The notes under the pieces were generated by a model. It was not told where the DNA came from and made no database searches. It saw only the letters and a list, made by a program, of their open reading frames with translations. Positions 45,919 to 57,939 of a stretch of 64,000 nt of DNA are shown here, one piece after another; positions within the stretch are counted from its first letter, which is position 1; every line of letters begins with the position of its first letter. Made by a program: the position numbers and the translations under genes. Source of the DNA: Serpula lacrymans var. lacrymans S7.9. Taxonomy: Eukaryota > Basidiomycota > Agaricomycetes > Boletales > Serpulaceae. The stretch covers positions 411,298-475,297 of the forward strand of contig NW_006763305.1 of NCBI RefSeq assembly GCF_000218685.1, given 5' to 3'.

Positions 45919-48712
45919 ACGAACAACTTAGGAAGGGTTACATCAGACCTTCCAAAAGTCCTATGACGTCCCCGGTGTTCTTCATTCCTAAAAAGGATGG
46001 TAAAAAGCGAATGATTATGGACTATCGTTACGTGAATGAGCACACGGTTAAAAATGCGTATCCGCTGCCTTTGATTAGTCAGCTGGTGGACAAATTGGCT
46101 GGCGCCAAAATCCTGACAAAGATGGATCTCAGATGGGGGTACAACAATGTACGAATCAAAGAGGAAGATGCTTGGAAGGCCGCATTCACGTGCCACCGAG
46201 GATCTTTCGAACCCCTTGTTATGTTCTTTGGGTTGACCAATTCACCGGCGACCTTCCAGAGCATGATGAACGAGATCTTTGCGGATATGGAAAACTGTGT
46301 CGTCATTTACATTGACGATTTATTAATATTTACAAAGTCGGACGATGAGGCTGAGCATGACAGGATCGTGCAAGAAGTCCTTCGACGCTTACAGGAACGG
46401 GACCTATTTGTTAAACCCGAAAAATGTAATTTTAAAGTGAAGGAAGTAGACTTCCTCGGTATGATCATAGGCCAGAACGGAATCAGGATGAACCCTGAGA
46501 AAGTTCAAGCTATTTTGGAATGGCCAGAACCTACTCGCGTCAAAGGAGTTAGGGCTTTCCTAGGCTTAGGTAATTTCTACCGAAGGTTTATTGAAAACTT
46601 TGCAAAAATCACGAGACCGTTGAACGATCTCACCAAAAAGGACCTTGTTTGGCAGTGGGGCGCCAAAGAACAGGAAGCTTTTGATAAGCTTAAACAGGCA
46701 TTTACAACAGCGCCCATATTGGCATTCCCTGAATTAGACAAAGAGTTCCGGCTAGAAACCGACTCTTCTGACTTCGCCACTGGGGCTGTTCTATCAATCA
46801 AAAGCCCTGATGATCTTTGGAGGCCTTGTGCCTATTTATCACATAGTTTGTCGCCTACAGAGCGCAACTATCAAATATACGACAAAGAGATGCTGGCCAT
46901 CATTAGAGCTTTAGAGCACTGGCGGCACTACTTAGAAGGTGCTAGGCACCAATTTGAAATTTGGACCGATCATAAGAACCTAGAGTACTTCATGACGGCC
47001 CGAGACCTGAACCGGAGACAAGCCCGCTACGCGGTGTACTTGTCAAGGTTCAATTATAAATTAATTCATAAGCCAGGAAGCTCAATGGGGAAAGCGGATG
47101 CTTTATCTAGAAGAGAGGATCATGCCAACGGCATTGAAGATGACAACAAAGGTGTCACCCTGATAGATCAATCAAGGGTTGCCAATGTTAGAATCGGGCA
47201 AGATTCCGCTCTCCTGGAAGTCTTCAGGAAAGACATCTCCCCAGAGGAAAAGGCGCGCCTTGACGGCAATGAAAACTATTCATGGAAAGACGGGCTCTTT
47301 CATTTCAAAAACAAAATCTATGTGCCTGAGTCCGCAAGGATCAAGGCAATAGATAGACATCATGACACTCCAGTGGCTGGGCACCCTGGATGGCAACGAA
47401 CAATGGAGTTGATCTCCAGAAACTACATGTGGCCGGGCATGGTCAAAGACATACAGGAATACGTAAAATCCTGTCTGAGATGCGCCATGGCCAAGAATTC
47501 CCATCAACCGCCGGCGGGTAAACTCATGCCGAACCCGATACCAGCTGGCCCCTGGCAGGATATATCGGTGGACTTCACGACGGATCTGCCCGAGTCAAAC
47601 GGGTACGGTTCAGTAATGGTGGTAGTAGACCGCTTCTCCAAAGAAGTGGTATTCATACCCACCAACAAAACCATCACCGCCGCCGGTACGGCAGACCTAT
47701 TTAAGGATTTCGTATGGTCAATCCATGGGTTACCAGAAACGGTAATCTCCGATAGAGGACCGCAATTCGCTAGCGAATTTACGAAAGAATTATGCCGGAT
47801 GCTGGGCATCAAACCTAAATTATCCACGGTGTTCCATCCGCAAACCGATGGACAAACGGAGAGACTCAACCAGGAGTTGAAACAGTATCTCCGGATATTT
47901 ATTAACGACAGACAGACAGATTGGGCCAAGTGGCTAAAGATAGCCCAGTTCTCTTATAATATTAAACAGTCGTCGGCTACAGAAAAGGCACCATTCGAGG
48001 TTACTAGATCGTACCTCCCCAGAATGGGTGTAGAACCTGGCAAAAGCAAAAACAAGGCTGCTGGGAACATGGCAAAAGACATGAAGTCTGTCTTGGACGA
48101 AACGCGCAAAGCGCTATTTAAAACTGCGGAGCAGATGAAAGACAGGGCAGAGCGAAGACGCTCTAAGGCCCCTGATTACAAGGTCGGCGACCTGGTCTGG
48201 TTAGACACCGACCACTTGAAATTAAAAGACCGGCAGTCTAGAAAACTGACCGAAAAGTGGATTGGCCCTTACCGGATTAAGGAAATCAAACCTAATGCGG
48301 TGGAGCTGGAACTCCCAAAACGAATGAGGGTGGTACCCACGGTTAACATTAGCCGTGTGAAACCCTACAAAGGACCGCTGCCGGGACAGCGCGTAGACCG
48401 GCCCGGTCCGGTAGTAGTCACCCAGGAAGGTGAAGAAGAGTTCGAAGTCGAACAGGTGGTAGATGCACGCTTGAAGCGTGGAAAATTAGAGTTCCTGGTC
48501 CTATGGAAGGGCTATGGAGACGAGGACAGAACGTGGGAACCAGAATCCCATCTGGAAAACTCCCGCAACGCTGTTCGCAAATTTTATTCTAGGAATCCCT
48601 CAGCTCCCAGGAAGCTTAGAGGCATGGATTCAAACCTTTTTAATTCCCTCTTTCAACCTATGCCCGAAAATTTTACCACTACCTCCGGAATTTGGTCTCG
48701 CCTGGAAGTCGA

Positions 48713-48730
48713 GCCTTAGAAGGGGGGTAG
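48713..48730 (+). promoter_or_regulatory. Polypurine tract
   Basis: AGAAGGGGGGTAG directly before the 3' LTR, the usual plus-strand primer position. It overlaps the end of pol. Confidence 0.8.
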
Positions 48731-49118
48731 TGTTACGATAACACAATTTCCGGACATCTCCTTTCCCTTTTATTCTCCGCTTTAAACTTTATACTTTAAG
48801 TGCCACGCGGCATTTCCCTTTCTCGCGCCGCGTTGCCTTTCTTTTACTTTTAGACTTAATTCTCTCACGCAGTGGAGCTGGCCATACGGGCTAGACCCTA
48901 TGACATCATCAGCCACTGCCTTCATCAACTGTATAGTACACATGTACAAACAAACCTGTAGTAGTATATATACCCCAATAGATCCAGGAGACTCCTCAGC
49001 GAGTCCTCCTGTTGTATACCAACAAACTCTCTGCAGCTTAAGGGGTAACCACTCCCTCAACATCTTCTTTATAGTGTGTTCTTGTGTGCGCCAGAGTAAC
49101 TAACTCTTGGTTGTTACA
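48731..49118 (+). repeat. 3' LTR of the Gypsy element
   Basis: 388 bp, same as the 5' LTR except T/C at the CATGCGG/CACGCGG site and GTGTG/GTGCG near the end. Confidence 0.93.
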
Positions 49119-49475
49119 TTGACATATTTTAAAACCTCTGGGATTGCTTTTGAGTGACTGAGAAGGAATGGGAGGGAGCATGCACCTCTGCCTAGTGACT
49201 TGATCAGCTGATAATGAGCAGCTGTATAGGCGGGGCATTCAAGCATAAAGTGGAGAACAGTCTCTTGGGTTTATGGGCAGTTCCTGCAATAAGGCAAGTC
49301 AGCCAAGTGTAGAAAATGAAGGTGGTGGTTCAGTGGTATATGTTGGGAGCATAGCTGGATGAGGAGGCTGGTATGATGTTTCTTGTATGGAGTGATAAGT
49401 CTAAGGAACATGTTAGACGGCAAACTTGGGTCTGTCCAAGCCAGCCTTGGTGCTCAAGGTGATTGTTGCCACTCA
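49119..49475 (-). pseudogene. LINE ORF2 C-terminal fragment (zinc-knuckle region)
   Basis: Minus strand from about 49475 reads LPSNMFLRLITPYKKHHTSLLI, IPLNHHLHF, a Cys/His cluster PYCRNC .. ETVLHFMLECPAY and SLGRGACSLPFLLS, ending at KYV at the Gypsy junction. This is the typical end of fungal LINE (Tad/I-like) ORF2 after the RNase H domain. One frameshift is visible near 49330. The remaining residues lie on the other side of the Gypsy element (41039-40986). Upstream RT sequence is absent, so this is an old 5'-truncated LINE. Confidence 0.6.
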
Positions 49476-50984
49476 TATCCCTCCTATAATTACTTATTCC
49501 CTTACTACTACTAATATCGACAGGTCTTACTATTTCATTATTAATTAGGAATATTACAATTTACTATAAAAGGTAGTTAGATCGATATAGATTCTTTAGT
49601 TCAAATATTAGTTGAGATTTGTGCCATTTTCTTTAATACTACACACTCTTCAGTCACCCAAAAATTGTCTATATGCTTGCAGATTATTCTGTTCAAGTCC
49701 CTCACTTGATTATTTGGTTGTCTGTTATAAAATTTGAGTTTTGGTTGCCTCACATTGTCCAATATAGCAAAGGGTCCAATATATGTAAGATGTATGTTGA
49801 TGTGCATGTCATATACTAATAATTTCACACCACTCAATTTGGCCATATGGTGTTTGATTCAATAGTGCAACTGGATCCTATCTATATTCTCAGGGTGCAA
49901 TCAGTGGTAAGTGTTGTGGACTTGATGATAGACCTCATCTAAAGCATTGGTTGTGCCATAAAAATATTGAGGGTGAACTGTTTTTAGGGGCTTTCAAGCT
50001 GACATGGTTCTTGTGGTGGGTCTTCTGAGATGACCCCAGTGCCACAGTATTCCTTGTGCAAGTAGTATGTTTTCTCACATACTTTGTGTTGGATTCCCTT
50101 GCACATTGTAATTGCAATAGAATTCCTTGGCTGGTTGGAAAGGCTTGAGTTTTCCATAGTGGGAGGGTGAGGGAGAGGGCACTACTGTGTAGCGCAGTGA
50201 TGCATCCACTGCACAATAGTGCATTGTGTTTTGTGCACTCAGTCTGGTGCACAGGAAAGCACACCTTGATTGAATCACCACTATCAAAGTCACAAGTCAA
50301 AATTGTGGGGAAAATTCAAGGTTAGGTTAGATTAAATTAGATATAAATCTGTTCATTCGTGAGAAATCTATGTAATTTGGTACAACATCAGCAAAAGTGC
50401 CCAGAAAAGACAATGCCATAGAAGGCAATAATGCCAGCACTATCACCACTGAACATATCCTCAAAATAAGGTGTACACAATGCATAGCAAGAAAGGTTTC
50501 AACCCATTGTGAGTTGTCGTTCTGATCATGATCGACAAGCTCTATCAAGTCAACACGAGCTAGTATGCACAAATCAGCATGATAGAGCTTGTTGATTGAT
50601 GGTTGAGCCATACAAGAAATGGCTTAAATTGTGAGTCCCATATACACTAGTTTTGCCTTGCTATCTTGTTGCCGCTATAGCTTGTATTTTCCACAACATA
50701 AATAAGATGCAGGTCATTAAAAATCATATTAGTGCCATAATAAGAGAGTATGGCATAGATATGTAACAAGAACATGAAGAAAAACAAATAAAAAAAACAC
50801 CTGCATCAAACTGGCCAAGAAATCAACATAAGGGCTCACTTCCTCCCACATGAAGTCTTCTGTTTCAAAATGTCATGCATCACTTTTTCTTTTCCCATTT
50901 TTGATGGTTTTGCTGGGGCTGAGACCTTATTGTCACTAGACAAAGGGCTGCTGTCTGCATCAGATTCAATCAGTGTGCAAGCAG
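49476..50984. other. TE-derived stretch, no gene assigned
   Basis: Minus-strand frames at 49601-49846, 49935-50300 and 50327-50611 (the last with MAQPSINKLYHADLC and hydrophobic residues) look like parts of a decayed gene, but I recognise no domain. The stretch lies between the LINE fragment and the DUF6698 pseudogene. Confidence 0.35.
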
Positions 50985-53213
50985 CTATAATGGTCTCTTG
51001 AAGGCACTCTGCCTCGGAGGCATCTGGTAAAGATCTTCATCTTCTGCATCACTGTTTGCTAATATTTGAGGTGGTCCTGGTGGTGGATTATCATTAGGGA
51101 CTGGGCTGTTAATTATGTGAGGGGATGGTGAATGAGCTTCCGCAATGGCAGTGATGGGAGTGGTGCTGGCAGGTTCAGACTCTGGGGTTTGCATTGTTGC
51201 TGCGGCTTTTCGAGCAGCACATTGTGCCTTAAGTGCTGATATGTCATTATGCTTTTCTTCAAGTGGGTCCTATATCATCAGAGATAAGGTTGTCATGGCC
51301 TAATACAGCCCTAAGGTATAGATTAGTAGTAAAATAGATTAAAAATCAAAATTTACTTGTTGTAGAACTTTAGAAGTTCTTGAACCCATGGATCATCCAG
51401 GTCTTCCTCCAAGAGCACATTGATTTGGTCATAAAAATCCTTGTAGCTGAATTTTTAGTCCAATCCACCTCTGCTCCACATATGTTAAGATGTCAGTGCA
51501 AAGCGGCCCTACAATAATAATGTTTACATGTAGTTAATTGATAGTCATTGCTTACCTGTACTGCAGCATATGAGATGGTCTGGGGAGTGACTCTTGTCAT
51601 GCCATGTTTCTTGACATTGTGAGCACGTGTACTTTGTTTCATTGATCCTATTTTGCTGCGTGCACTTCTAGGGCCTGTAAATATGTGACAGTAGGTCCGA
51701 TACAAATGTTTTATCATTAATATGTACAGCAAACCACAGAAGACACTTACACAAAGGAGATAATAGCCTTTAAGCAGCCCTTTGTCAATTGCATCAGGAC
51801 TGAAATGTTCACCTGGGGTCTTGCCTTCATATAGAAATGCAGGTAAATTTTGGGCATTGACCTTGATTTGACCATCTTTCAGTTTTAGGTGTGTCCTTGA
51901 AGCACTGTAATATCAGCAAGTGTATAGAAAACACTTGAAAAAAAAAGTTAAAATATGACTCTTTGGGGTCTCTGATAAAATCTTCAAGATGTTTCACTGG
52001 GCAAAGAAACATAGCAAGCTGTGGATGATTAAATCCAAGCCCTCTGTGTCCTTTTTTCCCAACAAGAACTGGAGGCTCAAGTAGTTGGACTTTGGGCTTG
52101 AAAGGTACATTCATTGACATGTTAGCCCTCAAACGGGATGAGTCATCCCCACATGTATTTGTCATTTTTTTTTTTCATCTAAATAATAAAAATATGTGAA
52201 TATATGCATCCAAGAAATCATTGATTTACTGTTTTCAAGATAAATTCAAGCTTCTCTGCATTTTTATTAATGAGGAGTTGAAAAATACCTGGAATGAGGT
52301 CCAGTATTTTGTGATAGTTTGCTAAAGCACGCTCTCTTTCCTTGTGGTCCCTGTATGAAATAGTATATATACATATTAGTAAACAACAGACCATCAACAG
52401 TTCATTCCACAGACACCTACATTTCTGTGGCAATGTTCTCAGCCATGGTTTGGTTTTCACCTTGACAACTTTTGGACAATATCCCAATGTGTATGGTGGC
52501 CTCAATGTCACAAAATAAGTCAATATTCCGAGGGATCCATCTTGCTGCTTTGATAAAAGGTTTGAGGGTGGGATCTTTGAATAGATCATACACATTTTTT
52601 CTCTAGAAAATAAAGTAGTATTGAGCTGAATTCATGCATATTGTAACAACCAAGAGTTAATTACTCTGGCACACAACTCAGACAAGCAAAAGAATAATGA
52701 GTGGGAGTGGTTACCCCTTAGGTAGGACCGAGTTAGTTGTGGGTAAACAACAGGAGGACTCGCTGAGGAGCCTCCTGGATCTATTGGGTATTTATACTAC
52801 TACAGGGTATTTGTACTTATGTACTGTACAGTTGATGAAAGCAGTGGCTGATGATGTCAGAGGGTGCTGCCCGTGTGATCAGCTCCACTGCGTGAGAGAT
52901 TTGTAGCTAAAATAAGAAAAAGGCAGCGTAGTGTGAGAAGATGGAGTTTGAACAAAAATGGAAAGTACCGCATGGCACAGTGTGTAAAAACTACAAAAGA
53001 AAGTTAAAGAGGAGAATGAAAATTAAAGGACCGAAAATTGTGTATTGTAACACATATAATGTTTACTTACTTTAATTTTCTGATTTTTTTTCTTGGTTCT
53101 TCTCTCTCCTTTCCATATTGAGAACACTTCTTGCCCGTACCCAAGTTTGAGTCAGTATCAGAATTTGAGGGGTCAAATGAGTCTGTATTGCTGTCTGAGC
53201 AGTCTGAAGACAT
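50985..53213 (-). pseudogene. DUF6698-family protein, stop-containing, with a solo LTR in an intron
   Basis: Exons on the minus strand: start MSSDCSDSNTDSFDPSNSD from ATG 53213 to KKIRKLK; an intron beginning GTAAGT (about 53068) that contains the solo LTR 52642-53052 and ends at TTTCTAG (about 52603). Then RKNVYDLFKDPTLKPFIKAA, RWIPRNIDLF, ERERALANYHKILDLIPG, SRLRANMSMNVPF, RGLGFNHPQLAMFLCP (DUF6698 hallmark), FTGPRSAR .. HGMTRVTPQTISYAAVQ, FSYKDFYDQINVLLEED, and a Pro/Ser/Thr-rich end. Two TAA codons interrupt the exon near 51455-51490, so the gene is probably dead. The family is abundant in Agaricomycetes and often TE-linked; its function is unknown. Confidence 0.6.
52642..53052 (-). repeat. 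Solo LTR of the Gypsy family (411 bp)
   Basis: Reverse-complement relative of the 41040 LTR, TGTAACAACC ... TATTGTAACA, with perfect duplications CATAT (52637-52641 and 53053-53057). It lies within the first intron of the DUF6698 gene. The AGCGAGTCCT block is retained. Confidence 0.9.
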
Positions 53214-53389
53214 AATGATAATTGAATGCGGAAGCAACAAAACTGTGATCTGCTTTCATGTGGTTGCTAATATCCAGGAGTTTAGATTATATATAAATTT
53301 CAGTTTCATAGTGCTGATCATACTGAATCTTGTAGTGTTGCAAGTATTGAAATTATCAGTTTTTAACTAATACATTACTTTAGCCAGTT

Positions 53390-55415
53390 ATGCCTGCTTG
53401 CTTTGGCTGTGGGAAGCCATTTGACACACAAAAAAAGGTTAATTTATATGCTGGTCAATGTCAGGCAACAAAAAATGTTACCCAAACATTATTGACTGGA
53501 AGCATGCAAGAGATGAAGAGGAGAAAAAGGCTCACAAGAGGGCAAAAAAAGAGCAAATGAGGTTGAGGAGTGCTATGCAAGACAGTGATATGTATACACA
53601 CCAGGTTAAAGAGGACTCCCTCAAGAGGAGGCTGCATGTGGAAGGAGAGCTGCAGCCATTTTAATCAAGAAACCCACTGTAGGCCTTGCACAAGACCGGA
53701 CAGCACAAATAGTCCAATCCGGTCCAAAACAAAAGAAGCTCAACCTTACCACATACAAGTATCATGCATTAGGTGGCTATCCAAGTGCTATCAACAATTT
53801 GGTACCACTGATAGCTACTCAACGCAAATTGTATGACAGTTTATAAAAATTCCATTAATATTGCACTAAATTCAGGTCTTATAGGGCGAACTACAGCATA
53901 GGTGAGCTAAAAGAAGATTCGCAAGGACCAGCAAGTGTTACGAACTATGTCTCTTATGGACTTTATTTTCTTCTTTGAGTAGCCACATACCGCTACTCAT
54001 TCTTATTCCCACACTAGTTACCTGTTACAGTTTCTCACCCGTCATTGTTTGTTCAACACAAACACCTACCCTAAAGTAGGACAGTATATATAGACACTTG
54101 TATTGTAGTAAACATCTCCAATACAATTGTACGCTTCAACAGTGCAACTTGGTATTCATCAGTAAAATCTTCTTCATCAGAATATGTCTCAAACCCGTTA
54201 CCTACAGGCTTATCAGAAACTGCTTCATTGCCAGAAACCCCTCTTGTTACCAGGCTTGTACATTCCAAGCGTAACAGCAAGAACAACTTTGTTGGCCAGA
54301 CAATGCAGCAGGATGCATGTGAAAGACTTATCAACAAAACCTCTCAGTGGCAGAAAGCAGCCCTCGCAAAAACCAGGCAAACCAGGCCGCATTGTCAGTG
54401 GTCTAATGAGGATGACCTACCATATACATCACCATCAGTCCATTACCACGCTCTATCAGAGTGAGATCATACTGGCCTTACAGCATGGTTCACAGATCAT
54501 GTAGATGATCTAGGTACTAAGGTCATATTTTGAGCATATTTTTTGAGATTTATTATTAATTTCTTCCAGGACTTTTTACCTTAGCTTCAAAGCAGCTTGC
54601 TAGGCCAACTCCTGGGTCTAGAATACAATGGCAATGAGCACAATTTCTCTCATAAAGAACTCAACACTGTTCAGATACTCAAGGATACCATTTGCTGCCA
54701 CAATGTTGTATGAATTAATTACACAACCTATGACTTGAGACAAAAGCAAGATTCCATCAGTCCCCAAACACATGCTGATGTAATGATTTTAGCCAGTTCA
54801 GACAACAATGATCCGGACAACACTCCCCATCCCTAGTGGTACGCACGGGTTATCAAGATTATGCATTTAAATGTGAGACACACTGGTGAGTATGCCAAGT
54901 ATGGCTGGCACTTGACACTAGCATACGCACTGGATGGGCAGCAAAATGATTACACTGACTCGGTTTCATGGATAGCATGGAACCGGGTGCATTTGGGTCC
55001 TTGACCCCAACATTGTGATTTGGGGTGTCCACCTCATCCCAGCCTTTGTGTATGGTCTCACTAAAGACTACCTACCACCATCAATCACATGACAGCCCAA
55101 GGAAAATGGTAAAGATCGGGCCTTTTGTGATATTAACATGTAAGTATCTTATCATTTCTTTTATTTAGATAATTTTAGATAATAATAAACTACTTCTACT
55201 TTATTAGCTTCATTGATCACAATATGTTCATGCAGTATCAAGGCGATGGAGTCAGTCACAAGGCAACTAGAGGGTGGGACTCTTTCCTGCAGAAGGAGTC
55301 CCACCACCGAGCAAGGCACAAGGCTGGTGGGGACAAGCAGGATTTGGAATACAACATCCAGGGCAGTGAGGAAGATGTGTGTTGTCATATGAAGGACTTA
55401 GCTTCTATTGTTTGA
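53390..55415 (+). pseudogene. Plavaka-type transposase remnant
   Basis: Starts with a zinc-finger-like N-terminus MPACFGCGKPFDTQKK (53390), then a Lys/Arg-rich region. The central catalytic part is missing or unrecognisable. The C-terminal part is clear: YDLRQKQDSISPQTHADVMI (about 54735), WYARVIKIMHLNVRH (about 54838), then after a stop-rich piece a block reading FIDHNMFMQYQGDGVSHKATR (about 55208). These match the end of Agaricomycete Plavaka (CACTA-like) proteins, where a domain with YARV and D.NMFM..GGGvGH is conserved. A solo LTR (53936-54276) interrupts it and many stops are present. Homology probably continues beyond the 55506-59745 insertion into the acidic frame near 59880-60024. Confidence 0.5.
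53936..54276 (+). repeat. Solo LTR of a second LTR family (341 bp)
   Basis: TGTTACGAACTATG ... CCAAGCGTAACA with perfect 7-bp inverted ends (TGTTACG/CGTAACA) and perfect 5-bp duplications GCAAG (53931-53935 and 54277-54281). A TATATATAG box lies near 54087. The body is unlike the 388-bp LTRs. Confidence 0.9.
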
Positions 55416-55505
55416 GCCTCACGCACCACTGGTCCCAGCCACATCTCATTTGGTGGCTGGGAAAGTACTTACTACTTAGGACATCAGACTTTTCTGTACC
55501 TTAGA

Positions 55506-55601
55506 AACTTGGAGCTTGTACAGGAACAATTTTCCGAGCACTTTAGCGAGAAATTCCATTTTTCAATTTTCATGCTGGCATGCCACAACGCCACCCATTG
55601 G
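55506..55601 (+). repeat. Left TIR of the 4.24-kb element
   Basis: Reverse complement of 59649-59745 with scattered substitutions. Confidence 0.75.
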
Positions 55602-55842
55602 CACTCAGACCAACACCACCATCTACCTCACCATGCCCCAGACCCATCTCATGAAGAAGAAGCTATCTTCACAGTCAACAATTCAGGATCTCCATTCTAA
55701 GCACAAATGATTTTGGACACTCACTGAAAATGCAGCCTATTCTCCCCCAATCTGGCCCTGAAGGAGCTTATATCAGCTTTGCAATCAATAATCCCCCCCC
55801 CCAGCGGCCACAGATGCATCTGATACCCCATCAAGCAGGGCT

Positions 55843-57172
55843 ATGTGGCCAGACAAGGACCAGGCCCTGCTCATAGATTATATTATAGAGAACTGGAAAG
55901 AAGTATGCCCAGGCCAAACTCTCCAGAAAGACTTTTGGAACAAGGTAGTAGCACATTTAGCGCCGCACCACATAGTAGGTGCACCCAAAACAAGGAAGCA
56001 TTGCAGTGAAAAATGGGGAAGGGGGAGTCCAATGCACAATCTGAACACTTCCAAGGTAATGTGCCCATCATAATTTTTATCGCGTAGATCAAAACTACAT
56101 ATAAAAGCCTTAAAGGACTGATCAACCATGGATCCAATATACATCATGACTTGTCAACGGGTCTCACAATCACAGCAGAGAGCAAGACCCAGTGGAATGA
56201 TTTTGTTAAGGTATGCAGACTACATAATGATCACCTGGGTGAGTTAACTTACACGGATGCTAGCAATATCCGCTGGTAGCTGCCCATGCTTTCCGTACAC
56301 CTGAGGTCATAACAACAGGAGCAGCTGTTTCTGTCACCTTGGCTCCTGCTTCAACCACCATCATTGCACATCCGTCAGGCCAATCTGCCGGTTCAAATTT
56401 TACTGCACGTATAGCACCCAGAATACCATTGAGTACTCCATCTGGTAGCACTGCAGGGCCTGCTATACCATCCAATACCCCCAATGTTGTCGGAGACTGG
56501 CTTGGTGACCTCCCTTCACCCTCCTCTATTTTACCCCCTCCCTCCTCATCTGTACGGTCGGGCATGTCAGTTTCTTCGAAGGGGAGCAAGGGAAAACGTA
56601 GAGAGCATCAGCCAGACACTGTTTCAGTCAGTATAAGCCATGTTACTACAAGTACAGGCACTGGCCTGGACACCTCTAGCGCCATGTCCATCTCAAGCTG
56701 GACATCCAAAAATCCTCGCATCCTCGCCATGAATAAGCTCTGTGGGGTACTTAACAACCATCTCACAAACATTGTCCTCGCCATCTTGGATATACGTGAT
56801 GCTGTGAAAAAAGAGCAGCAAGTGCTCAACCACACTAAGGAAATGTTGGATGCAAGCACTGCTGCCCCCATCTTATTGCCTCCTAATGTCCCCAGAACCA
56901 ATCCTACATCTATCCCTAGCACCCGCTCTACTGCTGCACCTGCTGCACTTGCTACACCTACCATTGCAGAGATTGCGGACACAAATGCTACATGTCTGCA
57001 ACTTGCACTTTGGCACCTGCACAAGCATGATCGCCACTTACCAATGCAGGTCCTCCTGCACATTGTTGAGCTGTTCAAGTCAGACACAACCATGGTGGAA
57101 TTGTGTCTTGCAATGTCACAATGGGACAAACTTTGTTGTCTATGGTTAGAATCCTTCATTTATGGTGTATAG
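55843..57172 (+). pseudogene. Myb/SANT-like DNA-binding protein of a Harbinger-type element
   Basis: Begins MWPDKDQALLIDYIIENWKE, the W-acidic-helix start of the fungal Myb/SANT-like domain, followed by FWNKVVAHLAP, GAPKTRKHCSEKW and, after a frame change (intron or decay near 56056), GLTITAESKTQWNDFVK. From about 56339 a long open frame gives a Ser/Pro/Thr-rich linker, a helical segment (LAMNKLCGVLNNHLTNIVLAILDIRDAVKK) and a C-terminal block ending in a Cys/Trp-rich LCLAMSQWDKLCCLWLESF, the typical end of these proteins. Proposed role: binding of transposon ends together with the HARBI1 transposase. Frame breaks near 56060-56290 may be introns or mutations. Confidence 0.55.
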
Positions 57173-57299
57173 GACACCTTCTGTCCATTTGTTAATCTAC
57201 ATACCTTGTATTTGTAGCTCTGTAGTTTGAAATTAAATATGATCAATGTTTGCATAAAAATAGCTGATATAATGAATGAGCGCACAACACAATATACTA

Positions 57300-57918
57300 G
57301 TTGATGACAATGGAAACATTAATTTAACCCTCTGCACACCAATTCCGCCTGATAGTTGCCCCACATTTCTGCAGCTATCACGCCCCAGCAATTGCTAGCT
57401 TCAAGCCTGGCCACTTCAGTCCGAGGGCCTTCTGCTAAAATTCCCATTTGAGAACTGGGGTTGGGGTCCAAAAGGTCGCTCTCAAAGTCATCAATTTCAC
57501 TCAGCTTGTGAATTTAAATGAAATTGTGGATGACACAGAGCGCAGGGGGAATAAAGGCCTGGATTGCCATGCTGTACTCTGGTGCAACATTGAGGATTCA
57601 AAAACAGTGTTTGAGCACGCCAAAGATCTGTTTGATGATGTTGCGGGCAGATACATGACGGAGATTGAAGAGCTCTTGAGGATTTTGAGGCCTAGAGAGA
57701 AAAACGAGTAAAATTGTAAGCAAACAAATAAAACACTTACCATTGGTTTGCACAAGCAAATTCAGATAAGTGATAGTGAACTCCACGATAGGGGACGAGG
57801 AGTTGGGCACAGGAGGGAAACCCTGCATCAGCAAGGTAATATTTCCCCACTGGCACCGCAAGATCATGCATGTGAGTATTGTGGAAGAGCCTTGCATCTG
57901 CAGCAAATCCCTCTCCAT
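57300..57918 (-). pseudogene. HARBI1-type DDE transposase, C-terminal fragment
   Basis: Minus strand reads GFPPVPNSSSPIVEFTITYL, then after an intron-like gap NPQELFNLRHVSARNIIKQIFGVLKHCF and YSMAIQAFIPPALCVIHNFI, the end of a DDE_Tnp_4 protein. The catalytic Glu expected in the RNVIERIFG position is replaced by Lys, and the N-terminal two thirds are missing. It is therefore inactive. It ends near 57300, convergent with the Myb/SANT ORF. Confidence 0.6.
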
Positions 57919-57939
57919 CAGGAAAAACCTAGTTTCTTT

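Larger units (their letters stand above)
43001..48719 (+). pseudogene. pol: Pol polyprotein (PR-RT-RH-IN-chromodomain) split by an insertion
   Basis: The pol frame lies -1 to gag. Part 1 (to 44096) has a linker with a poly-Ser tract from a TCT repeat (about 43308-43337), the retropepsin motif LLDSGANGIFID (about 43468) and the start of the RT region (WKVFSKHKSERFPEAKPWDHAI). The TGTCA element (44097-45918) then interrupts RT. Part 2 runs from 45919 to TAG 48717-48719: RT motifs FFIPKKDGKKRMIMDYR and YIDD (about 46308), RNase H (FRLETDSSDFATGAV, WTDHKNLEYF), integrase HHCC (HHDTPVAGHPG .. SCLRCAMAK), catalytic DDE (SVDFTTD, ISDRGPQF, TERLNQE), then a chromodomain (LVLWKGYGDEDRTWEPE, about 48500) that targets integration to chromatin. 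Apart from the insertion I see no damage: the two parts are in the same frame once one ACGA is discounted. Confidence 0.9.
41040..49118 (+). mobile_element. Ty3/Gypsy chromovirus LTR retrotransposon, nearly complete
   Basis: 388-bp LTRs at both ends (TGTTACGATAAC ... GGTTGTTACA) differ at two positions by eye, both C/T, so insertion is recent. TTGAC flanks both sides (41035-41039, 49119-49123). Order: LTR, self-complementary primer site, gag, -1 frameshift site, protease, RT, RNase H, integrase, chromodomain, polypurine tract, LTR. The element is inactivated only by a 1,822-bp TGTCA element inside pol. It sits in the 3' end of a LINE ORF. The clade resembles the Tf1/sushi and MarY1-type chromoviruses of fungi. 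Confidence 0.93.

Noticed and set aside
56260..57159. Minus-strand frames opposite the Myb/SANT protein (56260-56589, 56608-57159)
   Set aside because: Antisense of a Ser/Thr/Pro-rich coding region; such sequence leaves the opposite frame open by composition.
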